64,000 nucleotides of DNA from Bacillota bacterium (lineage in GTDB: Bacteria > Bacillota > Clostridia > Oscillospirales > Ruminococcaceae), in assembly GCA_023440965.1 (NCBI GenBank), contig JAEZRC010000007.1:577569-641568 (forward strand), read 5' to 3'. The notes beneath the pieces were generated by a model, which saw only the letters and a program-made list of their open reading frames with translations, searched no databases and was not told the origin of the DNA. The position numbers were made by a program, and so were the translations under genes. How positions within the stretch are numbered: position 1 is the stretch's first letter; every line of letters starts with the position of its first letter. Positions 15,774 to 25,419 of the stretch are shown piece after piece.

Positions 15774-16868
15774 TTAGTTTTCTCTCTTCTTGATGATTTC
15801 AAAAATATCATCATAATATTCTGAATTCTTTGAGAAAGATTTTGGTGTTGGTGTTGTTGATGTCGCTGATGTATCAGCTGTTGCACCAACCGTCACAGCA
15901 GCGTGACATGAAGAATTCTCAAAATCAGCAGCAATTACTGTTACGCAGATCTGATCTTCTCCTTCTTCAAGATAAGAAGCACCGAAGATGATTTCAACAT
16001 CAGGAGCAGCTGCTGCCTGAATGATACTTGCAACTTCATTAACTTCATCAATAAGAATATCGTCTGAAGCAACGATATTCACAAGCAATCTCTTAGCACC
16101 CTTAATAGAAGTTTCAAGCAATGGACTTGTGATAACCTGCTTTGTAGCTTCAGATACCTTGTCCTTACCTGTACCATTACCGATTGCCATATGTGCATAT
16201 CCAGCGTCCTTCATGATTGTTGAAACGTCAGCAAAGTCAAGGTTTATAAAGCCTTCGTTAAGGATAAGGTCAGATATACTCTTTACACCAGCTTTTAATA
16301 CATCATCAGCAAGTGCGAATGACTGACGCATTGTCAACTTCTGGTCGCTTGAAAGAAGCTTTTCATTCGGAATAACAATAAGAGAGTCAACATGCTTTAA
16401 TAATTCAGAAACGCCTTTTTCAGCCTGAATCATTTTCTTGGCGCCTTCAAATTTAAAAGGCTTTGTTACAACAGCAACAGTAAGAATTCCTAAGTCCTTT
16501 GCAATTTCTGCAACAACCGGAGCCGCACCTGTTCCTGTTCCGCCACCCATACCAGCAGTAATAAAAATCATGTTAGCATCCCTGATAGCATCAGAAATTT
16601 CATCACGGCTTTCCTGTGCTGAGCCTTCGCCAACTTCTGGCTTTCCACCTGCACCAAGTCCATGCGTTAATTTTGCACCAATTTGAATTTTTTCGGTTGC
16701 TAAAGATCTATTCAATGCCTGAGCATCTGTGTTAACTGAAATGTAATCAATATTTTCTATTCCGGCCTGAACCATGCAATTCAAGGCATTTCCTCCGCCG
16801 CCGCCAACGCCAACAACTTTGATCTTTACCTCGCCAATTACAGGCGTATCGTACGCAAATGCCGCCAT
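15774..16868 (-). CDS. ftsZ: Cell division GTPase FtsZ
   Basis: A 364-residue tubulin homologue that forms the Z-ring. The tubulin signature GGGTGTG is at residues 108-114, preceded by the nucleotide loop GVGGGGGNALN. NTDAQAL and the T7 loop NLDFADV are also present. A linker of Thr/Ser/Pro residues leads to the conserved C-terminal peptide YYDDIFEIIKKREN. It is the last gene of the dcw cluster. FtsA, a usual upstream neighbour, is absent, so membrane tethering must depend on another protein elsewhere. Confidence 0.97.
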   Translation of the reverse strand: MAAFAYDTPVIGEVKIKVVGVGGGGGNALNCMVQAGIENIDYISVNTDAQALNRSLATEKIQIGAKLTHGLGAGGKPEVGEGSAQESRDEISDAIRDANMIFITAGMGGGTGTGAAPVVAEIAKDLGILTVAVVTKPFKFEGAKKMIQAEKGVSELLKHVDSLIVIPNEKLLSSDQKLTMRQSFALADDVLKAGVKSISDLILNEGFINLDFADVSTIMKDAGYAHMAIGNGTGKDKVSEATKQVITSPLLETSIKGAKRLLVNIVASDDILIDEVNEVASIIQAAAAPDVEIIFGASYLEEGEDQICVTVIAADFENSSCHAAVTVGATADTSATSTTPTPKSFSKNSEYYDDIFEIIKKREN

Positions 16869-16980
16869 TTAACAGTCCTCCCAATTTATCTTAAGGTTTT
16901 ATCTGTATCTCTTGAATATATAATATTATACTATCATACATTACAAATAATTTCAAGGTGTTTTTCAAAATAAGTACAAA

Positions 16981-17790
16981 TTATTTTGGTATGACAGACG
17001 CACTGTTCTTCCCACGCATAATTATTCTTCCTGAAAAGTTATCGTCTGTTTTATCATCAATGGTAGCTTTAATAAATCTAATCTTATACTCCATGTCTGA
17101 TGAACTTCCAATTTCAATATCAATACGGTCTTGATAGGTAAATTTAATATTCAGCCTGTCTGATATATCTATTTTTGTTATATTATTCATTTTTGACTTA
17201 CTGAATTCAGAAATAAGGCTTTTAACAATCCTTTCTTTATTTGGATCCTTTGATTGTATTTTAACATTAAGCTCAGCCTTAATAGGGTCAAAGCCTTTTA
17301 TGAAAATCAATTTTTCCTTTGGTGAGGAAAGCTTGTCCTCTATTATTTTTCCATTCTTACTGATGACATAATACTGACCGTTGTATTCTATTGAAGCCAT
17401 TGGTTCACACGGCGTTACTGAAATTACAATTTCAGACGGGAATTTTCTGCTGATTTTTACTGTATCAACATTAACAAGGGTTTTAATAACCGACTGCTGT
17501 GATTTTGCTTTGTCAAGGCGAATTAAATTATCACCTTTTCTTATTCCGCTTGCTGAAATAATCTGTTCTGCGGAATATTTTGAAGAACCCTTTACTCTTA
17601 TCGTGTCAATTCTGAAAAATACCGTCAGCGAAAGTACCACAAGTGCAAAAGCTACAGTAATAAATGTCATTAAATAATACAATGACATATTTTTCTTCCT
17701 GCGTTTTTTCTTTTTACGAGCTTGTGGTACCCGTTGATTGCTTTTAGAAATATTTCTTTTTGATGTTGAAATCTTTCTTACGTCACTCAT
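16981..17790 (-). CDS. ftsQ: Cell division protein FtsQ/DivIB
   Basis: A 269-residue bitopic divisome protein. The N-terminus is very basic (ARKKKKRRKKN), followed by one membrane helix (YLMTFITVAFALVVLSLTVFF, about 40-60). The POTRA domain begins at IRVKGSSKYSAEQIISASGI, and the beta domain includes IVISVTPCEPMASIEYNGQYYVI. It lies between murA and ftsZ, the usual position. Gram-positive members are called DivIB. Confidence 0.9.
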   Translation of the reverse strand: MSDVRKISTSKRNISKSNQRVPQARKKKKRRKKNMSLYYLMTFITVAFALVVLSLTVFFRIDTIRVKGSSKYSAEQIISASGIRKGDNLIRLDKAKSQQSVIKTLVNVDTVKISRKFPSEIVISVTPCEPMASIEYNGQYYVISKNGKIIEDKLSSPKEKLIFIKGFDPIKAELNVKIQSKDPNKERIVKSLISEFSKSKMNNITKIDISDRLNIKFTYQDRIDIEIGSSSDMEYKIRFIKATIDDKTDDNFSGRIIMRGKNSASVIPK

Positions 17791-17811
17791 TTATAATTAC
17801 CTTCCGATTTT

Positions 17812-19065
17812 TTATTCTCTCTTTATTGAAGCCCCTATAAGTCCAAAATTCTTTTCAATAGATTCATAGCCACGATCGATATGTCTTGTATCATCAATAA
17901 TTGTCTGACCTTCAGCACTTAACCCCGCAAGAACCAATGCTGCTCCGCCACGAAGATCAGTTGCACACACCTGTGCGCCATATAGCTGATCAACGCCCTG
18001 GACAATTGCAACCTTGCCCTCTACTTTTATATCAGCACCCATTCTCATAAGTTCACCAACGTGCTTATATCTATTCTCAAAAATAGTTTCAACAATAACA
18101 CTTGTTCCCTTTGCTTTGCAAAGACAAGCCATTATAATTGCCTGAACATCTGTTGGAAAGCCCGGATACGGCATTGTTCTGATTGTTTTGACCGGCTTAA
18201 GTGGTCGTGCTGCATTAATAAACAGCTTGTTCTTATATGCATAAAGAGAACAGCCCATTTCCTCATAAATAGGAATAACCGATTCAAGATCCTTTTCGCA
18301 TATATTATTAATGCACAGCTCGCCATTTGTTATTGCTGCGGCTCCGATGTATGTTGCGGCAACAATTCTGTCAGGCATAACTGTATAATCACAGCCATAA
18401 ATTTCGTCAACACCTGTAATATATATAGTACTCTCACCATAACCACGTATTTTTGCTCCGCAGGTATTAAGGAAATTTGCAAGATCAACAATTTCAGGCT
18501 CTCTTGCCGCATTTCGGATAACTGTATCACCCTTTGCCAGAACAGCCGCAAGCATAATATTTTCTGTTGCTCCCACTGATGGGAATGACAATGAAATAGT
18601 TGCCCCCTTAAGCTCCTTTGGAACAGAGCAGTCGAGAACACCATATTCTTCTTTTATTACTGCACCCATCTGTCTTAAAGCAGAAATATGCAGATCAATA
18701 GGTCTTGGTCCTAATTCGCATCCACCAGGGAAGGAAAGTCTGCAACGACCAAGTCTGCCTAAAATTGCCCCTAGAAAAACAATAGATGAGCGCATTTCTC
18801 TCATCAGCTCATCAGAAACTTCGAAATGTGTTAGATTAGTAGTATCTACTATTACACTATCGTTTTCTCTTGTACATTTACATCCAAGGTATGTTAATAT
18901 CCTACTTGCCGCAAAAACGTCCGAGAGCTTCGGGCAATTATGTAGCACAGTTGGTGTTTTCCCAAGTAATGTTGCTGCAAGAAGCGGCAAGGCACTGTTC
19001 TTTGCACCGTGTACTGCAATCTCTCCTGATACTCTTGTTCCACCCTCTATTATCAACCTTTGCAT
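17812..19065 (-). CDS. murA: UDP-N-acetylglucosamine 1-carboxyvinyltransferase MurA
   Basis: A 417-residue enzyme that transfers enolpyruvate to UDP-GlcNAc, the first committed step of peptidoglycan synthesis. The N-terminal GGTRVSGEIAVHGAKNSALP carries the catalytic Lys/Asn. The fosfomycin-target cysteine is in FPGGCELGPRPIDLH, so fosfomycin sensitivity is expected. I chose ATG 19065, with AAGGAG 9 nt upstream, over an ATG 8 codons earlier that lacks a ribosome site. It is located inside the dcw cluster, between murG and ftsQ. Confidence 0.96.
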   Translation of the reverse strand: MQRLIIEGGTRVSGEIAVHGAKNSALPLLAATLLGKTPTVLHNCPKLSDVFAASRILTYLGCKCTRENDSVIVDTTNLTHFEVSDELMREMRSSIVFLGAILGRLGRCRLSFPGGCELGPRPIDLHISALRQMGAVIKEEYGVLDCSVPKELKGATISLSFPSVGATENIMLAAVLAKGDTVIRNAAREPEIVDLANFLNTCGAKIRGYGESTIYITGVDEIYGCDYTVMPDRIVAATYIGAAAITNGELCINNICEKDLESVIPIYEEMGCSLYAYKNKLFINAARPLKPVKTIRTMPYPGFPTDVQAIIMACLCKAKGTSVIVETIFENRYKHVGELMRMGADIKVEGKVAIVQGVDQLYGAQVCATDLRGGAALVLAGLSAEGQTIIDDTRHIDRGYESIEKNFGLIGASIKRE

Positions 19066-19149
19066 GGCATACACTCCTTCATTCAGCATTACATTTTATA
19101 TTATGCTGATGATGAAAAAGTGGTGAATAATTATTAAGAGTGCATGTAT

Positions 19150-20277
19150 TTATTTAATTTTCAATAAATCCACTATAATTTTATAAATTCTTTCATTTGT
19201 ATCTGGGAAAGCTAGTTTTTTTGCATTATTTGAAAGTGACTCAAGCTCTTTTCTGTTGTCACACAGCTCTTTGACTGTTTTTATGAGAAGTTCGCTTGTC
19301 AAATCCTTCTGCTCAATAACTATTGCTGCTCCTGCATTCTGTAGAACCATACCATTATGATACTGATGATTTTCTGCAACAATTGGCGAGGGAATTAGAA
19401 TAGAACCTCTTCCCATATTTTCGAGTTCAACAAGTGCATTTGCTCCACAACGGCTGATAACAAGGTCAGCGGCAGCCATACAAGTTGACATATTATTCAG
19501 ATACTCTTTTATAACAAGACGCTTATTACCCTCTATCTTAACACCTTTAGATTCAAGATCATTGACAAAAGTGTCTTTACCCATTTTACCATAACTATGG
19601 ATGTGGTTAATTATCATTTTTTCGCTTGACCAAGCAATCAAGTCAGCTACGGTTTCATTAATTCTTCCAGCCCCAAGGCTCCCGCCAGTTGAAAGGATGC
19701 ATATTTCATCATCAAAGCCAAGTTCTTTCCTTGCCTGTTCTTTTGTAATATTATTAAAACTGCCCCTGATCGGAAGTCCAGTAACCTTGTATTTAAGGCT
19801 TGGATCGAGGTGCTTTTTAGCTTCTTCAACAGTTAGCATTACTCTATCAACGTGCTTTGATAAAAGCTTTGTTGTTACTCCAGGGAAGGCATTCTGCTCA
19901 TGAATAGCAGTTTTTATGCCCATTTTTGCTGCTCTCAAAACTATTGGTCCGCTTACATATCCACCTGTACCGATAACAAGGTCAGGCTTAAACTGATTAA
20001 TAATCTGCTTTGCTCGTGGTGATGAAAGCATAAGATAATATAAAGCCTTAAAGTTCCTTGCAACATTTTTAGGTGTGATTTTTCTTTGAAAGCCTTTTAC
20101 TTTTATCGGTGCAAAGTTATATCCAGCGTTTGCTACAAGCTTTGCTTCTATTCCAAAAGGCGTTCCTGCAAATAGAAATTCAGTATCAGGATGTTTTTCC
20201 TTGATAATTTCTGCAATAGCAAGTGCAGGATTAACGTGACCTGCTGTTCCTCCACCTGCGAATAAAACCTTAAGCAT
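19150..20277 (-). CDS. murG: UDP-GlcNAc:lipid I N-acetylglucosaminyltransferase MurG
   Basis: A 375-residue GT-B glycosyltransferase at the inner membrane face that converts lipid I to lipid II. The N-terminal glycine loop is FAGGGTAGHVNPALAIAE. Other signatures are IGTGGYVSGPIVLRAA, HEQNAFPG, STGGSLGAGRINE and the donor-binding SRCGANALVELE. It starts 12 nt after ftsW in the dcw cluster. An 84 bp gap to murA contains no terminator. Confidence 0.96.
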   Translation of the reverse strand: MLKVLFAGGGTAGHVNPALAIAEIIKEKHPDTEFLFAGTPFGIEAKLVANAGYNFAPIKVKGFQRKITPKNVARNFKALYYLMLSSPRAKQIINQFKPDLVIGTGGYVSGPIVLRAAKMGIKTAIHEQNAFPGVTTKLLSKHVDRVMLTVEEAKKHLDPSLKYKVTGLPIRGSFNNITKEQARKELGFDDEICILSTGGSLGAGRINETVADLIAWSSEKMIINHIHSYGKMGKDTFVNDLESKGVKIEGNKRLVIKEYLNNMSTCMAAADLVISRCGANALVELENMGRGSILIPSPIVAENHQYHNGMVLQNAGAAIVIEQKDLTSELLIKTVKELCDNRKELESLSNNAKKLAFPDTNERIYKIIVDLLKIK

Positions 20278-20289
20278 ATTTATTCTCCT

Positions 20290-21489
20290 TTAATCTTCAA
20301 CAAGCGATTGCCGCGATATATTCAGTATTACCCCCATCTGGGCAAGCTGCATCGCAAGTGCAGTACCACCATAGCTAAAGAATGGAAGGCTTATTCCTGT
20401 ATTAGGAACGGTGTTTGTTACAACGGCAATATTAAGCATAGCCTGAATACTGATTTGTGCTGTCAGACCGACAGCAAGCATCATTCCAAATTTATCTGGT
20501 GCTTTTGATGCTATGTAAAATCCTCTGAATGAGAAAATAACAAACAATAAAATAACAAGCATTGCTCCGATTAGTCCAAGCTCTTCGCAGACGATTGAAA
20601 ATACAAAGTCATTCTGTGCTTCAGGGAGATAAAGGTATTTTTGTCTTGACTCACCAAGTCCCATACCAAAAAGTCCGCCCGAACCGATTGCGATAAGCGA
20701 CTGACAGGTCTGCCACGTTTCTCCCGTTTTATCTGAAAACGGATCAAACCATGACTTGAATCGAGCAGTAAAGTATGTAAATTTTCCCGATACCATTAGC
20801 AACAATCCTGCTGCTGCTAATCCTGAAAGTCCAACGACAGCAATACTGACAAGATGTTTTAATTTTGCTCCGCCAACAAAAATCATTACAATACCAATTG
20901 CACAGATAAGTAATGTTCCCGAAAAGTGAGGCTGCAGTATCATTAAACTTGCTATTACGGCAAGGATCGCAAAGAATGGGAGAATACCGTATCTGAAAGT
21001 TTTCATCTTCCTATAATTCTTTGAAATAAGATATGCGAACAGGACGATTACAGCAAACTTCATAATTTCTGACGGCTGGAACTCAAGACCAATCCTAATC
21101 CATCTTTTAGCGCCATTTCGTTCTATTCCGACAAATGGCGTAATAGCGAGCAATCCGAGTGCACCACAAAAGATAAGAGTAACCATTCTTTTATTGAAAA
21201 AGATATGATAATCAATAAAAGAAATAAGTATCATAGCAGCAATACCTGCGGCTGAAATCATTATCTGTTTTTTTGCATAATAAAATCCGTCACCATTTTT
21301 AGTAATTCCCCAATAGTAGCTTGCTGAAAACATCATTACAAGCCCTATTACCATTAGAGCCATTATGAGTATGAAAAACGGCTTGTCAAATTCACCAGTT
21401 TTTATTTTTGGCTTCTGAATCTCCTTCTGCTGATGTGAAGATGTAATATTTGTTCTGGCAGAATTTATTCTTGTTTTATTTTGTGTCAA
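20290..21489 (-). CDS. ftsW: SEDS peptidoglycan polymerase FtsW/SpoVE
   Basis: A 399-residue polytopic glycosyltransferase with about ten membrane segments. It shows the SEDS signatures KRWIRIGLEFQPSEIMKFAVI, LQPHFSGTLLI, GGLFGMGLGESRQKYLYLPEAQNDFVFSIVCEELG and GISLPFFSYGGTALAMQLAQMG. It probably works with the SpoVD-type PBP upstream. In spore-formers this position can hold ftsW or spoVE, and sequence alone does not separate them. The usual neighbour murD is missing between mraY and this gene. Confidence 0.92.
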   Translation of the reverse strand: MTQNKTRINSARTNITSSHQQKEIQKPKIKTGEFDKPFFILIMALMVIGLVMMFSASYYWGITKNGDGFYYAKKQIMISAAGIAAMILISFIDYHIFFNKRMVTLIFCGALGLLAITPFVGIERNGAKRWIRIGLEFQPSEIMKFAVIVLFAYLISKNYRKMKTFRYGILPFFAILAVIASLMILQPHFSGTLLICAIGIVMIFVGGAKLKHLVSIAVVGLSGLAAAGLLLMVSGKFTYFTARFKSWFDPFSDKTGETWQTCQSLIAIGSGGLFGMGLGESRQKYLYLPEAQNDFVFSIVCEELGLIGAMLVILLFVIFSFRGFYIASKAPDKFGMMLAVGLTAQISIQAMLNIAVVTNTVPNTGISLPFFSYGGTALAMQLAQMGVILNISRQSLVED

Positions 21490-21506
21490 GAAAAATCCTC
21501 CTTAAA

Positions 21507-22544
21507 CTATCTGACTGATACTAATGAAGATGTTGAAAAATAAATTGATACAACACCGATTATTCCGACGATTAGGGTAATAATTGAGAATACAATAACA
21601 ATCTTGTATTCGCTCCAACCTGACATTTCAAAGTGATGATGTATAGGGCTCATTTTAAATATTCTTTTTCCTGTTGTCTTAAAGCTTATTACCTGAAGAA
21701 CAACAGAAAGCGATTCGCAGACATAGATCAGTCCGATAAGCATAATAAGAAGATGATAGCCTGTTGCAAAGCCTATTGCTACTACTGCACCGCCAAGGAA
21801 CATTGAACCTGTATCACCCATAAATACTTTTGCGGGGTTCAGATTCCACATTAAAAAGCCAAGGCAGCCACCGGCAAGTGATATTGAGAATATTGCAAAC
21901 TCATTGTTCTTCATAAGGACGCATATCATAAGGAATGCAAGTGAAGCCACTAATGTAACTGAACTGCAAAGCCCGTCGATACCATCTGTTAGATTTACTG
22001 AATTAACAATGAAGATAATAAACACAATCATTAATGGGTAATAAAAAATTTTAAAATTTACGTCCCCAAAAATAGGGAACCATACTGATGTTGAAGTATC
22101 ACCGAGTAAACGCATAACATAAAGATATCCGCCAGCTATAATAACCTGAAATACAACTTTCTGCATTGCACGAAGCCCAAGGTTACGCTTTTTAACAACC
22201 TTTATATAATCATCCAAGAAGCCAACAAGCATAAAAAGCAATGCCATCATAAAACCTGTCAGAAGCTTTAGCCCCGCTGTATCCTGCTCCCCGTGGACAT
22301 AACTGGTCTGGTAAAATGCTCTTAACAACACAAAGCCTGTTACTGTTGCTATCAATGTTCCTACTACGAACATAAATCCACCCATTGTAGGTGTTCCCTG
22401 TTTAGATTTATGCCAGTTAGGTCCTATATCAAGTATTGTCTGCCCAACCTTGACCTTTCTTAAATATGGGATAAAGAAAAATCCGCTGAGTGCTGTTATA
22501 GCAAAAGAAATTACAGCAACAATTGTATTTATCCAGAATGGCAT
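21507..22544 (-). CDS. mraY: Phospho-N-acetylmuramoyl-pentapeptide-transferase MraY
   Basis: A 345-residue integral membrane enzyme that makes lipid I from UDP-MurNAc-pentapeptide and undecaprenyl phosphate. The family residues appear as KQGTPTMGGFMF, GFLDDYIKVVKKRNLGLRA, NLTDGIDGLCSSV, FMGDTGSMFLGG and SPIHHHFEMSGWSE (the HHH loop). There are about ten membrane helices. It lies between murF and ftsW. Confidence 0.96.
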   Translation of the reverse strand: MPFWINTIVAVISFAITALSGFFFIPYLRKVKVGQTILDIGPNWHKSKQGTPTMGGFMFVVGTLIATVTGFVLLRAFYQTSYVHGEQDTAGLKLLTGFMMALLFMLVGFLDDYIKVVKKRNLGLRAMQKVVFQVIIAGGYLYVMRLLGDTSTSVWFPIFGDVNFKIFYYPLMIVFIIFIVNSVNLTDGIDGLCSSVTLVASLAFLMICVLMKNNEFAIFSISLAGGCLGFLMWNLNPAKVFMGDTGSMFLGGAVVAIGFATGYHLLIMLIGLIYVCESLSVVLQVISFKTTGKRIFKMSPIHHHFEMSGWSEYKIVIVFSIITLIVGIIGVVSIYFSTSSLVSVR

Positions 22545-22570
22545 TGTGTTCTCTCTCCTTGTGGTGTATT

Positions 22571-23932
22571 TTACTTATATAATTCTTCAATAACTTCTTC
22601 AAGCTTCAAGCCACGACTTGCCTTGAAAAGAAGAAGGTCATTTTTTCTTATATTTTCCTTTAAATAGCCGACAATTTCAGATTTATCTGAAAAGTATTTA
22701 CTATTAATAATTCCAAGCTCTTTTGCTTTTTCAGCAATATGCTTTGAATCATTACCATAACAGATAAGAATATCTGTCTTTGAAGCTGCTACATATGTTC
22801 CTACTTCTTCGTGAAGCTTCTGTGACATTGAGCCAAGCTCAAGCATATCGCCAAGCACTGCTATTCTTCTTCCGCCTGGCATTGGTGTAAGCTCAGAAAG
22901 AATTGCAAGGGAAGCTTTTATTGAATCAGGTGCCGCATTATAGCAATCTATAATTACTGTCTGTTCACCTTTTTTTACAATGCTTTGTCTTAATCCTGAC
23001 GGTATAAATTGAGCAAGAGAAGCAATAATCTGTTCAGGTTCAATTTCTGCCATTATTCCAACAGAAAAGGCTGCCAATGAATCAAGAACATTGTGTATAC
23101 CAACACAATTAAGCTTTGCATTTATTTTCTTACCCCAATAATTTATAACAAAGGTTGTTACACCATCATTGGTTTCAATTTCAGTTGCTCTTACATCAAC
23201 ATTTGGATTTTCAATGCCGTAGTAAACTATATCACGGTTAAGCTCATCCTTGAGTTTTGACAGCATGTCATCATCGCCGTTAAGAATAAGCGGAGCATCA
23301 TGAGATGTTCCGTCGAGAATTTCAAGCTTAGCTTTTAAAATTCCTTCCCTTGAACCAAGGTTTTCTATATGTGAATAACCTATATTTGTTATTACTGCAA
23401 TAGATGGGCGTGAAATCTGCGACAATAATGAAATCTCACCAAAATCGGACATACCCATTTCAATAACCGCTGCTTCGTGCTCGGAAGAAAGCTTAAGCAA
23501 AGTATGAGGAAGTCCTATTTCATTATTGAAGTTACCCTCTGTCTTGAGTGTCATATATTTTCCGGACAGCACAAGTGCAGTCATTTCCTTTGTTGTTGTC
23601 TTACCGACACTGCCAGTAATACCAACCAACACAGGATTGAATCTACTTCTGTAATATCCTGCAAGATCAGCAAGTGCCTTTTTTGTATTATCAACAATAA
23701 CACATCTTACACCTTCAACTGGTTTTTCCGTAATTACTGCTGTTGCGCCAAGCTCGATAGCCTGTTTTGCAAAATCGTGTCCATCAAATTTATCACCACC
23801 AAGGGCAATGAATACGCAGCCCTTCGTGATTTTTCTTGTATCTGTTGAAACAGAAGATATAATTTCTGTACTTGGATAACCATAGCTTCCCTCGACAGCC
23901 TTTATTATCTCATATAAAGTTAAATCTTCCAT
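22571..23932 (-). CDS. murF: UDP-MurNAc-tripeptide--D-Ala-D-Ala ligase MurF
   Basis: A 453-residue cytosolic ATP-dependent ligase that adds D-Ala-D-Ala to complete the pentapeptide. The N-terminal domain STDTRKITKGCVFIALGG is followed by the P-loop GITGSVGKTTTKE, NFNNEIGLPHTLL, EMGMSDFGEI and the C-terminal DCYNAAPDSIKASL. I place the start at ATG 23932 with GAGG upstream. The longer open frame would extend into murE and has no family similarity. Confidence 0.95.
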   Translation of the reverse strand: MEDLTLYEIIKAVEGSYGYPSTEIISSVSTDTRKITKGCVFIALGGDKFDGHDFAKQAIELGATAVITEKPVEGVRCVIVDNTKKALADLAGYYRSRFNPVLVGITGSVGKTTTKEMTALVLSGKYMTLKTEGNFNNEIGLPHTLLKLSSEHEAAVIEMGMSDFGEISLLSQISRPSIAVITNIGYSHIENLGSREGILKAKLEILDGTSHDAPLILNGDDDMLSKLKDELNRDIVYYGIENPNVDVRATEIETNDGVTTFVINYWGKKINAKLNCVGIHNVLDSLAAFSVGIMAEIEPEQIIASLAQFIPSGLRQSIVKKGEQTVIIDCYNAAPDSIKASLAILSELTPMPGGRRIAVLGDMLELGSMSQKLHEEVGTYVAASKTDILICYGNDSKHIAEKAKELGIINSKYFSDKSEIVGYLKENIRKNDLLLFKASRGLKLEEVIEELYK

Positions 23933-23951
23933 AAAATCCTCATTTCTATAT

Positions 23952-25397
23952 TTACAACTGTCCATTTCGCAGAAGTTCAAGCCCTTCTGCCACAGCCTCC
24001 CGCTCATCAAAATGAATTTTTGTTTCATTTGCAAGAACCTGATAATCCTCGTGACCTTTTCCCGCAAGTAATATTATATCACCTTTTTGTGCAATTTTCA
24101 AAGCGTGGTATATAGCCAATCTTCTGTCTGCTTCTGTATAGTATGGCGTGCAAGTGTTTTCAAAGCCTGTTATAACTTCTTTTATTATTTCATCGGGGTC
24201 TTCATTTCTTGGATTATCAGAAGTGACAATAACATAATCACTGTTTTTTGCTGCAATCGTAGCCATAATAGGACGCTTCTTTCTGTCCCTGTTCCCACCA
24301 CATCCAAAAAGACATATAAGCCTTGCTTTTGTTACTGCTCTGATATTTGTAAGTATTTTTTCAAGTGCATCAGGTGTATGTGCATAATCACAGATTACCT
24401 TAAAGTCTGTATTTGTTTCAAGAACTTCTGCTCTGCCCTTTACGCCTTTATATGCAGAAATCACCTCAATAACCTTGTTCACATCAAAGCCAAGCTTATC
24501 ACAGCAGGCTATTACAGCTGTCATATTTGAAACATTGAAATAACCAGGCATTATCAAACTCACGTGGAATGTTCTGATACCATCAGAAAACCAAAATGTA
24601 CTGCCGTCTGCTGAAAGCTTAACACAATCTGTATAATAATCGCCTTTATTTTCAATAGTATATGAATATTTTGGGCAATTAATCTCTATAAAATATCTTC
24701 TCCCTGCTTCGTCATCAGCATTTATAATTGCAACGTTGCAGGATTTAAAAATCAGCTTTTTCGCCTGATAATAATTCTCCATAGTGCCGTGAACATCAAG
24801 ATGATCCTGAGTTAAATTAGTGAATATTGTTGCTGCATAATTTATTGGGTCTGTTCTGTGCTGTTCAAGTGCTTGTGAGGAAACCTCCATCGAAACATAC
24901 TCGCATCCCTCATCAACCATCTGTCTTAGTAATTTAAAAAGGTCGTATGATTCAGGAGTCGTTCTCTCAGTTTGCATAACCTTATCGCCTATACCATTAT
25001 GGCTTGTGCCGATAAGACCTGTTTTCTTACCACAGGCTGTTATAACCTTCTGAAGAACTGTCGTTATTGTTGTTTTTCCGTTTGTTCCAGTAACGCCAAT
25101 GATTTTCAGCTTTTTTTCAGGATGATCAAACCAGTTTGCACAGACATATGCATAAGCTATTCTTGTGTTTGGAACAATCACCTGATTTTCAAGTCCTAAA
25201 TCCTTTTCACATACTATTACTTTAGCACCATTTTCAATCATCTGCTGTGCGAAATCATGTCCGTCAAAGTTTTTTCCTTTTATGCAGACGAACAATGAAC
25301 CCTCGCTGACACTATGAGAATCTGATGTTACAGAACTGATTTCTATGTCCGGTAAATTTGTAAGTACAATTCCATGTAGTAATGTATGAAGCTTCAT
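23952..25397 (-). CDS. murE: UDP-MurNAc-tripeptide synthetase MurE (mDAP-adding type)
   Basis: A 481-residue ligase that adds the third residue of the stem peptide. The P-loop GVTGTNGKTTITTVLQ, ERTTPESYDLFKLL and FTNLTQDHLDVHGTMENYY are typical. The substrate-selecting motif reads TSDNPRNEDP: DNPR marks meso-diaminopimelate enzymes, so the wall is predicted to be mDAP-type. It starts 22 nt after spoVD and precedes murF. Confidence 0.96.
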   Translation of the reverse strand: MKLHTLLHGIVLTNLPDIEISSVTSDSHSVSEGSLFVCIKGKNFDGHDFAQQMIENGAKVIVCEKDLGLENQVIVPNTRIAYAYVCANWFDHPEKKLKIIGVTGTNGKTTITTVLQKVITACGKKTGLIGTSHNGIGDKVMQTERTTPESYDLFKLLRQMVDEGCEYVSMEVSSQALEQHRTDPINYAATIFTNLTQDHLDVHGTMENYYQAKKLIFKSCNVAIINADDEAGRRYFIEINCPKYSYTIENKGDYYTDCVKLSADGSTFWFSDGIRTFHVSLIMPGYFNVSNMTAVIACCDKLGFDVNKVIEVISAYKGVKGRAEVLETNTDFKVICDYAHTPDALEKILTNIRAVTKARLICLFGCGGNRDRKKRPIMATIAAKNSDYVIVTSDNPRNEDPDEIIKEVITGFENTCTPYYTEADRRLAIYHALKIAQKGDIILLAGKGHEDYQVLANETKIHFDEREAVAEGLELLRNGQL

Positions 25398-25419
25398 TCA
25401 AAAAGCCTCCTTCTGTTAA

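Noticed and set aside
18061..18579. 172-codon plus-strand open frame inside murA
   Set aside because: Antisense shadow with Cys/Asn-rich sequence; murA is fully explained on the other strand.
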